From assembly GCF_009908285.1 (NCBI RefSeq), contig NZ_JAAARM010000011.1:140267-204266 (forward strand): a stretch of 64,000 nt of DNA, in the 5' to 3' direction. The position numbers were made by a program, and so were the translations under genes. Positions 20,017 through 30,613 of this stretch are shown piece by piece; within the stretch, counting starts at the first letter, position 1; every line of letters begins with the position of its first letter. The notes under the pieces were generated by a model, which ran no database searches, had not been told where the DNA came from, and saw nothing but the letters and a program-made list of their open reading frames with translations. The DNA comes from Pseudomonas sp. Fl4BN1. GTDB taxonomy: Bacteria > Pseudomonadota > Gammaproteobacteria > Pseudomonadales > Pseudomonadaceae.

Positions 20017-20835
20017 TCAAGCCCGAGCGAAGGCCACCGCCTGGTGGAATTGCTCCTCGCTCGGGCGCACGCCGGTGTACAGCACAAACTGCTCCAACGC
20101 CTGGATCGCAATCACCTCCAACCCAGTGATAACCCGTTTGCCCTCGGCTCGCGCCTGTACGATCAACGGCGTCTCAGCCGGCACCGCCACCACATCGAAC
20201 ACCGTCTGCGCCGCCGCAATCGCCTCGGCGTCGAACGCCAGTTGCTGCGCCTGGGGCCCGCCGCTCATGCCAATCGGGGTCACGTTGATCAGCATCTGCG
20301 GCCGCAGGTCACCCAACTCCGCCTGCCACTCATAACCCAACGCACTGGCCAAGGCCCGACCGGCCACTGCATTGCGGGCGACGATCACGCCCTGGGTATA
20401 ACCGCCGTCACGCAAGGCACTGGCCACCGCCTTGGCCATGCCGCCACTACCACGCAAGACGAAGGTCGATTGCCGGGGTACTGCGTGGCTCGCCAGCAAC
20501 TGCGCCACGGCAATGTAATCGGTGTTGTAGGCCTTCAAATGACCGTTGGTGTTGACGATGGTATTGATCGAGGCAATCGCCTCGGCCGACGCATCCAGCT
20601 CATCCACCAGGGCAATGCACTCTTCCTTGAACGGCATGGACACCCCGCACCCGCGAATCCCCAGTGCCCGAATCCCGCGCACAGCGCCAGGCAGGTCCTG
20701 GCTGCTGAATGCCTTGTAGTAGAAATTCAGCCCCAACTGCTCATACAGATGATTGTGAAAACGCAGGCCGAAATTCCCCGGACGCCCAGACAACGACATG
20801 CACAACTGGGTGTCTTTGTTGGGGTTCATTTGCAT
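20017..20835 (-). CDS. Shikimate 5-dehydrogenase-like protein
   Basis: A 272-residue AroE/YdiB-fold NAD(P)-dependent oxidoreductase. It keeps the substrate site residues SLSGRP (14-19), K70 in SMPFKEE, and D106 in NTDY, and a glycine-rich cofactor loop RGSGGMAKA. The usual NVTVPFK is SMPFK here, so it is a paralogue (YdiB/RifI-like group) rather than the biosynthetic AroE; substrate could be shikimate, quinate or a relative. The start is set by GAGGAG six bases before ATGCAAATG; two ATGs lie close by. Single gene. Confidence 0.85.
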   Translation of the reverse strand: MQMNPNKDTQLCMSLSGRPGNFGLRFHNHLYEQLGLNFYYKAFSSQDLPGAVRGIRALGIRGCGVSMPFKEECIALVDELDASAEAIASINTIVNTNGHLKAYNTDYIAVAQLLASHAVPRQSTFVLRGSGGMAKAVASALRDGGYTQGVIVARNAVAGRALASALGYEWQAELGDLRPQMLINVTPIGMSGGPQAQQLAFDAEAIAAAQTVFDVVAVPAETPLIVQARAEGKRVITGLEVIAIQALEQFVLYTGVRPSEEQFHQAVAFARA

Positions 20836-21090
20836 ATTCATCTCCTCGCAAGACACTTTCGGATAGACGGGATTGGTCAGCCCCGTGCTTGTGCCTGATC
20901 ATATCGGCGCTTGTTCCAGTGCCTCCGCCACCGCCCAGGGATGACGGTAAAGAGGCCGGTACAGACCTTACACAATATTTACTCAGCGGCTGTGCAGATT
21001 TTGAAAGTGCCGCTGTCTTAGAAGTATCCCCGCGTCAGTTCTTGAGTCTGGTGCAGACCATAAACGCAGGGGTTGAACCGAGGAAAAACC

Positions 21091-21444
21091 ATGATCTCCA
21101 AAATCCCCAAGATAGCCTTGCTCATAGGTGCACTCGCTGTCGCAGGCCAGGCTTCAGCCCACGGTGGTGGTGGCTGGGTAGGGCCCGCCGCGTTGGGTGC
21201 AGTGGTCGGTGCTGCCGTAGTGGGCTCGGTGATCGCCAACCAGGATCGGCCGGTCTACGTGCAACAGCCGGTCTATGTACAACCCCAGCCGGTGTATGCC
21301 GCACCGCCGCCACCGGTCTACTACCAGCCGGCACCGGTGTATGTGCAACAGCCGGTCTACTACCAACCGGCACCGGTGTACTACGGCCCGCCCCGTGGCT
21401 ACTACGGCCGCCCGCATTACTACTACGGCCCCGGTCGCTGGTAA
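21091..21444 (+). CDS. Secreted proline/tyrosine-rich repeat protein
   Basis: A 117-residue protein with signal peptide MISKIPKIALLIGALAVAGQASA, a glycine-rich segment, a short hydrophobic stretch AALGAVVGAAVVGSVIA and then tandem P-V-Y-(V/Y)-Q-(Q/P) units, about seven copies. The C-terminus is glycine/tyrosine rich (PPRGYYGRPHYYYGPGRW). The start follows GAGG. Similar low-complexity PY-rich envelope proteins are common in pseudomonads but their role is unknown; stress- or surface-related functions have been guessed for such proteins. A terminator follows. Confidence 0.8.
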   Translation: MISKIPKIALLIGALAVAGQASAHGGGGWVGPAALGAVVGAAVVGSVIANQDRPVYVQQPVYVQPQPVYAAPPPPVYYQPAPVYVQQPVYYQPAPVYYGPPRGYYGRPHYYYGPGRW

Positions 21445-21466
21445 TTGGCAGACGCATGAACCCACA

Positions 21467-21500
21467 GGCCTCGCCCACAAAGCGGGGCTTGTTGTATTTT
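21467..21500 (+). terminator. Terminator after the PY-rich protein gene
   Basis: GCCTCGC (21468-21474) pairs with GCGGGGC (21482-21488) with one G-T pair around a 7-base loop, followed by TTGTTGTATTTT. Confidence 0.7.
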
Positions 21501-21693
21501 GCCACCACCCGAATGTCTGAATAATTCTGTTGAATGTCGCGATTGGAACAGTATTTGCTGTTAAATCCGGCAATAGTGTGTTGCTCGCACGGATGCCCTG
21601 AGCGACATACGACTGTCATATTTGTGTCATTCAAGGCCTGCAAGATCGGAAGAGTCCGACTGCCCCAGGCCCATAACAACAAGGACGACCCTC

Positions 21694-21888
21694 ATGCCCA
21701 CGCAAAACCCGCACCGCGTTGCCGGTCTCTGCACCTCCAGCCGGGTGTATGACGCCCTGACCGAGCTCAAGCACCTGGAAGGCCACCGCAGCGCCAAGTT
21801 TCTCTCGCTGCTGGCGCAAAACCTGGTGCGCAAGGGCCTGCTCAGTGAGCAGGAAGTGCTGAATATGCTCGACCAGGTGGTGGACTGA
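21694..21888 (+). CDS. Small conserved-looking helical protein
   Basis: A 64-residue frame, MPTQNPHRVAGLCTSSRVYD and on, with a helical body (ALTELKHLEGHRSAKFLSLL) and an acidic C-terminus NMLDQVVD. The start follows AAGGACG. It has normal GC-rich codon use and no signal or membrane segment. I do not recognise the family. It lies in a cluster of short genes between the PY-rich protein and the AI-2E transporter. Confidence 0.7.
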   Translation: MPTQNPHRVAGLCTSSRVYDALTELKHLEGHRSAKFLSLLAQNLVRKGLLSEQEVLNMLDQVVD

Positions 21889-22003
21889 GCCCCCCCTTTC
21901 GCGCCCGCTCCCCCTCGCCCCATCAATGTCCACAATCGATCTGGGTGATTTTTCGTAGCACTTGGCGCTGTGTAGGGTAACCCCTCGTAATGAGGAGATT
22001 GCC

Positions 22004-22186
22004 ATGCCCAAGGTACAGATCATGTCGGTCATCGGCAGCGCCGTTCCCACACCGCTCAGAGAGCGGGGAGTGCTTGCCTGCTGGTACGTGCTGCGCGATG
22101 GCGAACCCATCAGCGGCCCATTGACCTCGCGACCCGCCGCCCAGGCCCTGTCGCGGCAACTCAATGAAAGGATCATGCACACCTAA
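22004..22186 (+). CDS. Small hypothetical protein
   Basis: A 60-residue frame beginning MPKVQIMSVIGSAVPTPLRE, with GAGGAG six bases upstream. The middle contains WYVLRDGEPISGPLTSRPAAQAL, which looks like a small beta-hairpin plus helix unit. Its stop overlaps the stop of the convergent AI-2E transporter gene by four bases. Function unknown. Confidence 0.68.
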   Translation: MPKVQIMSVIGSAVPTPLRERGVLACWYVLRDGEPISGPLTSRPAAQALSRQLNERIMHT

Positions 22187-23244
22187 GGCAGCTGCACCCG
22201 GGGTCGGGTCTCGACGAACAGTGCCCAACTAGACATGAACAGCGCGGCAATCAATGGCCCGATGACGAATCCGTTGAGGCCGAAGATCGCCATCCCGCCC
22301 AGGGTCGAGATCAGGATCAAGTAATCCGGCATCCGGGTGTCCTTGCCCACCAGGATCGGCCGCAGCAGGTTGTCCACCAGGCCGATCACCAGCACCCCGA
22401 ACAGCGCCAGCACCACCCCCTGCCAAATCGCCCCGCTGACCAGGAAATACACCGCCACCGGGCCCCAGACAATCCCCGCCCCCACCGCCGGCAACAGCGA
22501 TAGAAAAGCCATCAGTACCGCCCACAGCAACGCGCTGGGAATATCGAGGAACCAGAAGATCAGCCCACCCAGGGCACCTTGGGTCACGGCCACCAGCACA
22601 TTGCCCTTGACCGTGGCCCGCACCACCCGATTGAACTTCAGTTGCAGCCGACGCTTCTGGTACTCCGCCAGGGGCACCGCCGTGCGGATCTTGCGCACCA
22701 GCTCCGGGCCATCGCGCAAAAAGAAGAACAGCAGGTACAGCATGATGAAGAAGCTCACCATGAACTCGAAGGTGCCCTGGCCGAAACTGAAAGCCTGGGT
22801 TGCCAGGTACTGACTGCCCTGCATCGCGCTCTTGACCACTTTATCCTGCAGCCCCTTGAGTTCGCCCAGGCCGAAACGGTCCAGCAGGTGCTGTAAATAG
22901 GCTGGCAGGCTGTGCTTGAACTGGGCCAGGTAGCCCGCAATGTCCAGCTGGCCGCTTTCAATCTTGCGGTACAGCTCGGCCCCTTCCTGGACCAACAGCA
23001 CGCTGGTGATGATCACCGGCAAAATGGCGATCACCAGGCAGATGCCCAGGGTGCACAAGGAAGTGAAATTGCGCGGCCAGCCGAACTTCAATTGCAGGCG
23101 GTGCTGCAAGGGCGCGAAGACGATGCCAAGAATCACCGCCCAGAACAACGCGCCGTAGAACGGCAGCAGAATCCAGATAAAGGCCAGGGTCACCAGCGCC
23201 AATAACAGCACCAGGCTTTTGTTTTGCAGGTTGTTTTGATTCAT
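22183..23244 (-). CDS. AI-2E/PerM-family transporter
   Basis: A 353-residue inner-membrane protein with about eight spans. It opens with a paired hydrophobic hairpin (SLVLLLALVTLAFIWILLPF) and has the family core SFFIMLYLLFFFLRDGPELV and the C-terminal motif DNLLRPILVGKDTRMPDYLI. The family (PF01594) includes the AI-2 exporter TqsA and sodium/proton antiporters, so the substrate cannot be named from sequence. Its 3' end overlaps the convergent small gene by four bases. Confidence 0.93.
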   Translation of the reverse strand: MNQNNLQNKSLVLLLALVTLAFIWILLPFYGALFWAVILGIVFAPLQHRLQLKFGWPRNFTSLCTLGICLVIAILPVIITSVLLVQEGAELYRKIESGQLDIAGYLAQFKHSLPAYLQHLLDRFGLGELKGLQDKVVKSAMQGSQYLATQAFSFGQGTFEFMVSFFIMLYLLFFFLRDGPELVRKIRTAVPLAEYQKRRLQLKFNRVVRATVKGNVLVAVTQGALGGLIFWFLDIPSALLWAVLMAFLSLLPAVGAGIVWGPVAVYFLVSGAIWQGVVLALFGVLVIGLVDNLLRPILVGKDTRMPDYLILISTLGGMAIFGLNGFVIGPLIAALFMSSWALFVETRPRVQLP

Positions 23245-23402
23245 CTTCGATCCGACTCAGTCAACGCCAGGATTCGGCGCCCTAAGGTTTAGTCCGCAGC
23301 CGCGCCGCCGAGTGCGTTTTTTCTGCGCCCGACATAGACCCAAGTCAATGAATGCCCCGCGGCTCTGGCTTACCCTCGCGACCTTTTGCGATCGACAGCC
23401 CC

Positions 23403-24728
23403 ATGACGCTCCTCGCCAAACCCGAACTCCTGGCTCCCGCCGGCACCCTGAAGAACATGCGCTACGCCTTCGCCTACGGCGCCGATGCGGTGTACGCCGG
23501 CCAACCGCGCTACAGCCTGCGGGTACGCAACAACGAATTCGACCACGCCAACCTGGCCCTCGGCATCAAAGAGGCCCAGGCCCAGGGCAAGCGTTTCTAC
23601 GTGGTGGTCAACATTGCACCGCACAACGCCAAGCTCAAAACCTTCCTCAAGGACCTGGCGCCAGTGATCGAAATGGCTCCGGATGCGCTGATCATGTCCG
23701 ACCCGGGGCTGATCATGCTAGTGCGCCGGCACTTCCCGGCCATGCCGATCCACCTGTCGGTGCAAGCCAACACGGTGAACTGGGCGAGCGTCGAGTTCTG
23801 GCAGCAACAGGGCCTGACCCGGATCATCCTGTCCCGGGAACTGTCCCTGGAGGAAATCGAGGAAATCCGCCAGCGAGTGCCGGACATGGAGCTGGAAATA
23901 TTCGTCCACGGCGCCTTGTGCATGGCCTATTCCGGGCGCTGCCTGCTGTCGGGCTACATGAACAAGCGCGACGCCAACCAGGGCACCTGCACCAATGCCT
24001 GCCGCTGGAAATACAAGGCCGAGGAAGCCACCGAGAACACCCTCGGGGAAATCGTCCAGACCTACCAACCAGAGTCGACCCTGGGCCTGGGCGCACCCAC
24101 TGACCAGGTGTTCCTGCTGCAAGAGGCCAATCGTCCGGACGAACTGATGCCGGCCTTCGAGGACGAACATGGCACCTACATCATGAATGCCAAGGACCTG
24201 CGGGCGGTGCAGCACGTGGACCGCCTGACCCGCATGGGCGTGCATTCACTGAAGATCGAGGGGCGGACCAAGTCCCACTTCTACTGCGCGCGCACCACCC
24301 AGGTGTATCGCCGGGCCATCGATGACGCCGCAGCCGGACGCGAGTTCGACCGCAGCCTGCTCAACGACCTGGAATCCCTGGCCCAGCGTGGCTACACCGA
24401 AGGTTTCCTGCGGCGCCATGTGCACGATGAATATCAGAACTACCAGAACGGCAGCTCGGTCTCGGAGCGCCAGCAGTTCGTTGGTGAACTGACCGGCGAA
24501 CGCCGTGATCGCTTGGCAGAAGTGAAAGTGAAGAACCGCTTTGCCCTGGGCGACCACATGGAACTGATGACCCCCAAGGGCAACTTCCACTTCGACCTGC
24601 ATGAGCTGCAGAACGCCAAGGGTGAAGGCATCGAAGTCGCGCCGGGCGACGGTCACACCGTGTACCTGCCGATCCCCGATCAGGTGGACTTGCGTTTCGG
24701 TCTGTTGATGCGCGACGTCAGCGCCTGA
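23403..24728 (+). CDS. trhP: TrhP (YegQ), tRNA U34 5-hydroxylation protein
   Basis: TrhP is a U32-peptidase-family iron-sulphur protein that, with prephenate as a source, takes part in 5-hydroxyuridine formation at the wobble base of tRNA. The 442-residue protein starts MTLLAKPELLAPAGTL and has the family cysteines C173, C180, C196 and C200 (CMAYSGRC and GTCTNAC), expected to hold a 4Fe-4S cluster, plus a C-terminal beta-barrel. The frame is open upstream for 17 codons without family sequence. It is followed by a REP-like element and is convergent with a chemoreceptor gene. Confidence 0.93.
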   Translation: MTLLAKPELLAPAGTLKNMRYAFAYGADAVYAGQPRYSLRVRNNEFDHANLALGIKEAQAQGKRFYVVVNIAPHNAKLKTFLKDLAPVIEMAPDALIMSDPGLIMLVRRHFPAMPIHLSVQANTVNWASVEFWQQQGLTRIILSRELSLEEIEEIRQRVPDMELEIFVHGALCMAYSGRCLLSGYMNKRDANQGTCTNACRWKYKAEEATENTLGEIVQTYQPESTLGLGAPTDQVFLLQEANRPDELMPAFEDEHGTYIMNAKDLRAVQHVDRLTRMGVHSLKIEGRTKSHFYCARTTQVYRRAIDDAAAGREFDRSLLNDLESLAQRGYTEGFLRRHVHDEYQNYQNGSSVSERQQFVGELTGERRDRLAEVKVKNRFALGDHMELMTPKGNFHFDLHELQNAKGEGIEVAPGDGHTVYLPIPDQVDLRFGLLMRDVSA

Positions 24729-24828
24729 CCGAGCCGGGCCTTTGCGCCAGGCTGCGACTGCTAGCTGGCTGGCCCGGAAAAACGATGTGGGCGGCATTTC
24801 GACGGTACAGGCCGCACGTTCAAAACAC

Positions 24829-24873
24829 CGAAGGCCTGCGGCCTGATCGCAGCCTTCGCCAGCGGCTGGCGAA
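24829..24873. repeat. REP-like palindromic element
   Basis: CGAAGGC (24829-24835) pairs with GCCTTCG (24852-24858), and TTCGCCAGC pairs with GCTGGCGAA around a single G at 24864. The sequence resembles dispersed palindromic REP elements of fluorescent pseudomonads. It lies between the convergent ends of trhP and a chemoreceptor gene, where it may also act as a terminator. The remaining 24729-24906 holds no gene. Confidence 0.6.
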
Positions 24874-24906
24874 AGCCGGCAAAACACCACAAGAGTACCG
24901 AGCGCC

Positions 24907-26586
24907 TCAGATCCGGAACTGCCCCACCAGCCGCCCCAGCCGCTGACCAAGATCGGCCAGGCTGCGAGAAGTCTGGGCGCCGCGCTGGGTTTCATCGGCA
25001 ACACTGTCCACCGCCACGGCGATCTGGTGCACGCTGCGGTTGATCTCTTCGGCTACCGCGGTCTGCTCTTCCGCCGCGCTGGCAATCTGCGCGTTCATCG
25101 AATTGATGGTGCCGATCAACTGGGCCATGGTGTCCAGCGAAGCCCCGGCTTCGTTGGCCTTGACCGAAGTACCGTCGCCGGCGTCGCTGGAACGGCGCAT
25201 GGCGTCCACCGCCACCCGGGTGCCCTGCTGCAAGCGATCGATCATGCCCTGGATTTCCTGGGTGCTCTGCTGGGTCCGGCTGGCGAGGGCCCGCACTTCA
25301 TCGGCGACCACGGCAAAACCACGCCCGGCCTCGCCGGCCCTGGCCGCTTCAATCGCGGCGTTCAAGGCCAGCAGGTTGGTCTGCTCGGCAATCGAGCGGA
25401 TCACATCCAGCACGCTGACAATCGACGATACGTCCTGCTGCAGGCTGTCCAGGGACGTGCCGCTGTTACGGATATCGCTGACCAGCGCATGGATCTGCTG
25501 GATGCTGCCATCCACCACGCGCTTGGCCGCCTGGCCTTCTTCATCGGTCTGCTGGGCAGCAACGGCCGCGCCCTGGGCACTGCGCGCCACTTCATGGGCC
25601 GCCGAAGACATTTCATTGATTGCCGTGGCCACCTGGTCAGTCTCGTGGCGCTGACGCTCCATGGCCTGTTCCGAACGCTGGGCCTGGTCAGAAACCTGGG
25701 TCACCAGCTCGGTGAGCTGCCCGGTCATTTCGGTGATCTGCCGCACCAGGCCGTGGATCTTGTCGACAAAACGGTTGAACGAGCAGGCCAGGTCGCCGAG
25801 TTCGTCCTGGCTGGTGATCTCAAGGCGCCGGGTCAGGTCGCCCTCGCCGGCGGCGATGTCATCAAGGTTGGCTTTCATCAGGTTCAACGGACGCAGCATG
25901 GTATTGGCCACCACCATGCCCAGGCCCGCAATCACCAGCAGCACCACCGCGGCAATCCCGAGAATGCTCAGGACCATGCCTTCCATGCGCTGGTTGACAC
26001 TGGTCTCGACCGCCGCCACCTGGGCGTCGATGCCATCGAGGTTGACCGAGGTGCCCAGCACCATGTCCCACTTGGGCAGGTATTCGGTGTAGCCCAGCTT
26101 GGGCACCAGCACATCGCTGCCCGGCTGGGTCGAGCTGTACTGCACGTAGTGGCTGCCCTCCTTGCCGACCCGCACCAGCTCGCGGTTGACGTACACGCCG
26201 TTGGGGTCGCGGTTGTCCTTGAAGCTCTTGCCCACCCCGTCCGCGCTGTTGCCCTTGAACAGGCGTACGGTCTCGGAGTCGTAGCCGAAGAAGTAGCCGT
26301 CCTTGCCATAGCTGATGTTCGACAGCAGCTTGACCACCTCGGCCCGGGCCGCCAGATCCCCTGGCGCCGCCGCGTCGTACAGCGGCTTGACCGTGTTCAG
26401 GGCCACTTCGACATAGCTCTGCAACGTGGCCTTGGCCTCGCCCAGCAGGCGATGACGGGTTTCCTCGACCTCTTTCTGGGCTTGCTGGCGCAACATGAAC
26501 ACCGTGCTCAGGCTGATCACCAGCGCGAACAGCAGTACCGGGAGTACCGCCAGGGACAGGACTTTGGCCTTCAGGCTCAAGCGCAT
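24907..26586 (-). CDS. Methyl-accepting chemotaxis protein, single-Cache sensor
   Basis: A 559-residue chemoreceptor. Membrane segment 1 is at about 10-31, then a periplasmic single Cache domain (motifs DGYFFGYD and [13 protein letters not shown], about 35-195), membrane segment 2 at 205-227, a HAMP region, and the signalling domain with the hairpin tip [20 protein letters not shown]. Single-Cache receptors of this type in pseudomonads bind small carboxylic acids (McpP, CtpM), so a C2-C4 acid is a reasonable guess. It lies next to the Na+/H+-type transporter gene (separated by a REP pair) on the same strand. Confidence 0.93.
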   Translation of the reverse strand: MRLSLKAKVLSLAVLPVLLFALVISLSTVFMLRQQAQKEVEETRHRLLGEAKATLQSYVEVALNTVKPLYDAAAPGDLAARAEVVKLLSNISYGKDGYFFGYDSETVRLFKGNSADGVGKSFKDNRDPNGVYVNRELVRVGKEGSHYVQYSSTQPGSDVLVPKLGYTEYLPKWDMVLGTSVNLDGIDAQVAAVETSVNQRMEGMVLSILGIAAVVLLVIAGLGMVVANTMLRPLNLMKANLDDIAAGEGDLTRRLEITSQDELGDLACSFNRFVDKIHGLVRQITEMTGQLTELVTQVSDQAQRSEQAMERQRHETDQVATAINEMSSAAHEVARSAQGAAVAAQQTDEEGQAAKRVVDGSIQQIHALVSDIRNSGTSLDSLQQDVSSIVSVLDVIRSIAEQTNLLALNAAIEAARAGEAGRGFAVVADEVRALASRTQQSTQEIQGMIDRLQQGTRVAVDAMRRSSDAGDGTSVKANEAGASLDTMAQLIGTINSMNAQIASAAEEQTAVAEEINRSVHQIAVAVDSVADETQRGAQTSRSLADLGQRLGRLVGQFRI

Positions 26587-26663
26587 AGTGGGCTCACTCT
26601 AAGTTTTTATTGGCGTGATAACCGCGTTAACGGCACGCCAAAACAAAAGTTGAGCCTGAGCCC

Positions 26664-26749
26664 GTAGGAGCCGGCTTGCCGGCGAAGAGGCCCTTGAAGC
26701 CTTGCACCGACCTTGCCGATGCCTTCGCGGGCAAGCCCGCTCCTACAAC
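26664..26749. repeat. Inverted pair of Pseudomonas REP elements
   Basis: GTAGGAGCCGGCTTGCCGGC (from 26664) and its near-mirror GCGGGCAAGCCCGCTCCTAC (ending at 26747) face each other across about 40 bases. This is the well-known 35-bp class of Pseudomonas REP in an inverted pair (BIME-like). It lies between the chemoreceptor start and the transporter gene's stop. Confidence 0.9.
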
Positions 26750-26778
26750 AGCCCCAGGTTTCTACGAGAGCGAGATAA

Positions 26779-28098
26779 TCAGAGGACCATCGCCGCAACC
26801 CAGCCGAAGGCCAGCAGCGGCAGGTTGTAATGCAGGAAAGTCGGGACCACGGTGTCCCAGATATGGTGATGCTGGCCGTCGATATTCAACCCCGAGGTCG
26901 GCCCCAGGGTTGAATCCGAGGCGGGCGAGCCCGCATCGCCCAGCGCCCCGGCGGTGCCGACGATGCAGACAATGGCCAGGGGACTGAAGCCCAACTGCAC
27001 ACATAAAGGCACGAAGATCGCCGCCAGGATCGGCACCGTGGAAAACGACGAGCCGATGCCCATGGTCACCAGCAGGCCCACCAGCAGCATCAGCAGCGCA
27101 CCCACGCCCTTGCTGTGACCGATCCAACCGGCCGAGGTTTCGACCAAGGTCTGCACTTCACCGGTGGCCTTCATCACTTCGGCAAAGCCTGAGGCGGCGA
27201 TCATGATGAAGCCGATCATCGCCATCATCTTCATGCCTTCAGTAAACAGGCCGTCGGTTTCGCGCCAGCGCACGATGCCCGACACCGAAAAAACCAGGAA
27301 GCCGCACAAAGCCCCGATAATCATCGAGTCCAGCAGCAACTGGACGACGAAGGCGGCGACAATCGCCAGCCCCGCCACCAGCAGGGTCTGCGGGTTGTAT
27401 TGCACCGCCACCTGCTCGACCTTCTCGATCTTGCCCAGGTCGTAGACCCGCTTCTTGCGGTAGCTGAAAAATGCCATCGCCAGGCCGAACAACATGCCCA
27501 GGGCGGGAATGCCCATGGCATGCGTGACGTTGACCTGACTGACATCGACCCCACTGCGGGCCACGTTGGCCAGGAGAATCTCATTGAGGAAGATGTTGCC
27601 GAAACCCACCGGCAGGAACATGTAAGGCGTGATCAGGCCGAAGGTGATGACGCAGGCGATCAGCCGCCGGTCCAGTTGCAGCTTGGTCAGCACGTACAAC
27701 AGTGGCGGCACCAGCAACGGAATAAAGGCAATGTGGATCGGCAGGATGTTCTGCGAAGCAATCGCCACCACCCACAACAGGCCGATCAGCAACCATTTGA
27801 CCTGCCCACCGCCGCTGCTGTCCTGACGGTCCACCAGCGACAGGATCTTGTCCGCCAGGGCGTGGGCCAGGCCGGACTTGGCGATGGCCACGGCAAAGGC
27901 ACCGAGCAAGGCATAGGACAGGGCCACGGTAGCGCCACCGCCCAGGCCACTGTTGAATGCCTTGAGCGTGGCCTCGATCCCCAGGCCACCGGTGAGGCCA
28001 CCCACCAGCGCACCAATGATCAGGGCGATCACTACATGCACGCGGGACAGGCTGAGCACCAACATCACGCCAACCGCGGCAATTACTGCGTTAATCAT
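26779..28098 (-). CDS. YuiF-type putative Na+/H+ antiporter or amino-acid permease
   Basis: A 439-residue protein with about eleven membrane spans, starting [20 protein letters not shown] after GAGG. Motifs include [36 protein letters not shown] and [16 protein letters not shown]. The family is annotated Na+/H+ antiporter, while some members (Bacillus YuiF) act as amino-acid permeases, so the substrate is open. The frame extends to 28365 but the added N-terminus has no family sequence. Downstream on the same strand, past a REP pair, is a chemoreceptor gene. Confidence 0.87.
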   Translation of the reverse strand: MINAVIAAVGVMLVLSLSRVHVVIALIIGALVGGLTGGLGIEATLKAFNSGLGGGATVALSYALLGAFAVAIAKSGLAHALADKILSLVDRQDSSGGGQVKWLLIGLLWVVAIASQNILPIHIAFIPLLVPPLLYVLTKLQLDRRLIACVITFGLITPYMFLPVGFGNIFLNEILLANVARSGVDVSQVNVTHAMGIPALGMLFGLAMAFFSYRKKRVYDLGKIEKVEQVAVQYNPQTLLVAGLAIVAAFVVQLLLDSMIIGALCGFLVFSVSGIVRWRETDGLFTEGMKMMAMIGFIMIAASGFAEVMKATGEVQTLVETSAGWIGHSKGVGALLMLLVGLLVTMGIGSSFSTVPILAAIFVPLCVQLGFSPLAIVCIVGTAGALGDAGSPASDSTLGPTSGLNIDGQHHHIWDTVVPTFLHYNLPLLAFGWVAAMVL

Positions 28099-28399
28099 CG
28101 TTACCTCATTACTGCGCCGGCAAAAACGGCGCAAAAGCCTGTGACCGACCGGAAGGCAGCGGACTGCCGACATCGAATGAAAAGAGGGTCTTGTTAGAGG
28201 GCGCGCACTTTGCAGCAGCGGGCCCGGCTTGTCAAAACCCGGGCGCGCTTTGCCCGCTGCCCCTGCCCCGCCCCTTGCGGCAGCGGCGACAGGGTGCAAT
28301 GAGCAACGCCGGGTTATTTCGAACAAGTGTTTAAAGAATACCGTTCGTCGGCCGTAACAATGCAAAGTCTCAGATATTTATCGAATAAAGGACGCCTCC
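28099..28399. promoter_or_regulatory. Divergent promoter region, no gene
   Basis: These 301 bases separate the transporter (leftward) from the second chemoreceptor (rightward). The first 180 bases are GC-rich; the last 70 are AT-richer and contain AAAGGA before the chemoreceptor ATG. No coding frame of note and no convincing promoter boxes could be assigned. Confidence 0.5.
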
Positions 28400-30547
28400 A
28401 TGCCGCTCAGACAACTTTCCATTCAATGGAAGATCACCTTGCTGGCCGGACTCTGTCTGCTGGGCATCGTGTCGCTGTTGGTGGGGCTTTCGCTGTATCG
28501 CATGGAGCACAGTTCCGAGCTGGTGAAAGCTTCGAGCATGGAGATGCTCAACGAAGCCGCTCAGTCGCGGATCGAGGCCCAGGGTGAAGTCCAGGCACTG
28601 GGGATTCGTCAGCAGTTCATGGACGCCTATCAATACGGCCACGGCTTTTCCCGCCAGGTGCTGTTCCTGCGCGAACAGGCCGAGAAGCGCTTTCTCGACG
28701 CCTTCGACCTGCGTGAAGACCTGACCCGCCAGGTCAAGTCGGCGCTGCAGGCCAACCCCGACCTGCTGGGCCTGTCCCTGGTGTTCGAGGCCAACGCCCT
28801 GGACGCCAAGGACTCGCTGTTCAGTGGCCAGAGCGAACTGGGCAGCAATGAGAAAGGCCGCTTCGCCCTGTACTGGTCGCAACCCACCCCCGGCAAGCTG
28901 ACCTCCATGTCGCTACCGGAAAGCGACATGAGCGACACCCGCACCGGCCCCAGCGGCCAGCCGGCCAACGCCTGGTTCACCTGCCCGCGCAGCACCCTCA
29001 AGCCTTGCGTGATCGAACCCTACTTCTATGACATCGACGGCCAGAAGGTGCTGATGACCAGCATCGTCTTCCCGCTGATGGTGGACGGCAAAGTCATCGC
29101 CTCGCTGTCGGTGGACATCAATCTCAACAGCCTGCAGGCAGTCAGCGAAAACGCCAGCCGCAAACTCTACGCCGGCCAGACTAACGTCAGCATCCTCAGC
29201 CCGGTGGGCCTGCTGGCCGGCTACAGCCCCGACGCCAGCAAACTCAGCCAGCGCCTGGACAGCGTCGACAGCACCAACGGTGCCGAACTGATCCGCCAAC
29301 TGGCCAGCAGCACCCAGACCCACAGCTTGCACAGCAACAGCAAACTCAAAATATTGGCCCCGTTCACGCCGATCCCCGGCGGCAAAGCCTGGGGCGTGCT
29401 GCTGGATGTACCGGAAAAAGTCCTGGTAGGCCCGGCCGAAGCCTTGAAAAACGAACTGGACGCCAGCAACAGCAGCGGCACCCTGATCGAACTGGGCCTG
29501 GGCCTGCTGGCCGCGGTGGTCGGCTTGCTGCTGGTGTGGCTGATGGCCCGCAGCGTGACCCGACCGATCCTTGGCGTGGCCGCCATGCTTGAAGACATTG
29601 CCAGCGGCGAAGGCGACCTGACCCGCCGCCTGGCCTACGACAAACAGGACGAACTGGGGCAACTGGCCGGCTGGTTCAACCGCTTCCTCGACAAACTGCA
29701 ACCGATCATTGCCGAGGTCAAACGCTCGGTGCAGGATGCCCGCGGCACCGCCGATCAGTCATCGGCCATCGCCACCCAGACCAGTGCCGGCATGGAGCAG
29801 CAATACCGCCAGGTCGACCAGGTGGCTACCGCCTCCCACGAGATGAGTGCCACCGCCCAGGACGTGGCCCGCAGCGCCGCCCAGGCGGCCCAGGCCGCAC
29901 GGGATGCCGACCAGGCCACGCAACAGGGCCTGACGGTGATCGACCGCACCACCCGCAGCATCGACTTGCTGGCGGCCGAGATGAGCTCCGCGATGACCCA
30001 GGTCGAAGGCCTGGCGGCCAACAGCGAGCAGATCGGCTCGGTACTGGAAGTGATTCGCGCGATCGCCGAGCAGACCAACCTGCTGGCCCTGAATGCCGCC
30101 ATCGAAGCCGCCCGTGCCGGTGAAGCCGGACGCGGTTTCGCGGTAGTGGCCGATGAAGTGCGCAACCTGGCCCGGCGTACCCAGGAGTCGGTGGAGGAAA
30201 CCCGCCAAGTGATCGAACAACTGCAAACCGGCACCCGGGACGTGGTGGGCTCCATGAGCAACAGCCATCGCCAGGCCCAGGGCAGCGTCGACCAGGTCGG
30301 TCAGGCCGTCACCGCCCTGCGCCAGATTGGCGATGCGGTCACGGTGATCAGCGACATGAACCTGCAGATCGCCAGCGCCGCCGAAGAACAGAGCGCGGTG
30401 GCCGAAGAGATCAACAACAACGTCGAGACCATTCGCGACGTCACCGAATCGCTGTCGGAGCAGGCCAACGAATCGGCGCGGGTCAGCCAGTCCTTGAACA
30501 GCCTGGCCAACCAGCAGCAGAGCCTGATGGACCAGTTCCGCGTCTGA
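28400..30547 (+). CDS. Methyl-accepting chemotaxis protein, double-Cache sensor
   Basis: A 715-residue chemoreceptor with membrane segment 1 at about 13-33, a large periplasmic region of the double Cache type (about 36-365, with [10 protein letters not shown] and [21 protein letters not shown]), membrane segment 2 near 366-387, a HAMP region and the signalling domain with [20 protein letters not shown]. The start follows AAAGGA. Double Cache receptors often bind amino acids or polyamines, but the ligand motif was not readable with confidence. It diverges from the YuiF-type gene. Confidence 0.93.
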   Translation: MPLRQLSIQWKITLLAGLCLLGIVSLLVGLSLYRMEHSSELVKASSMEMLNEAAQSRIEAQGEVQALGIRQQFMDAYQYGHGFSRQVLFLREQAEKRFLDAFDLREDLTRQVKSALQANPDLLGLSLVFEANALDAKDSLFSGQSELGSNEKGRFALYWSQPTPGKLTSMSLPESDMSDTRTGPSGQPANAWFTCPRSTLKPCVIEPYFYDIDGQKVLMTSIVFPLMVDGKVIASLSVDINLNSLQAVSENASRKLYAGQTNVSILSPVGLLAGYSPDASKLSQRLDSVDSTNGAELIRQLASSTQTHSLHSNSKLKILAPFTPIPGGKAWGVLLDVPEKVLVGPAEALKNELDASNSSGTLIELGLGLLAAVVGLLLVWLMARSVTRPILGVAAMLEDIASGEGDLTRRLAYDKQDELGQLAGWFNRFLDKLQPIIAEVKRSVQDARGTADQSSAIATQTSAGMEQQYRQVDQVATASHEMSATAQDVARSAAQAAQAARDADQATQQGLTVIDRTTRSIDLLAAEMSSAMTQVEGLAANSEQIGSVLEVIRAIAEQTNLLALNAAIEAARAGEAGRGFAVVADEVRNLARRTQESVEETRQVIEQLQTGTRDVVGSMSNSHRQAQGSVDQVGQAVTALRQIGDAVTVISDMNLQIASAAEEQSAVAEEINNNVETIRDVTESLSEQANESARVSQSLNSLANQQQSLMDQFRV

Positions 30548-30570
30548 CGCCGTCCTTGAAACCCAGGTCC

Positions 30571-30595
30571 CTGTAGCCGCCAGCAGCGGCTACAG
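30571..30595. terminator. Hairpin between convergent genes (REP-like)
   Basis: CTGTAGCCGC and GCGGCTACAG form a 10-bp perfect stem with a 5-base loop, between the stops of the chemoreceptor (plus) and the histidine kinase (minus). No T-run is seen, so it may be a REP-type palindrome acting as a boundary. Confidence 0.55.
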
Positions 30596-30613
30596 GAGCG
30601 GCCATCGGCAGGC

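Noticed and set aside
25027..26667. 546-codon plus-strand frame opposite the chemoreceptor
   Set aside because: High GC leaves antisense frames open; the minus-strand frame gives a perfect chemoreceptor.
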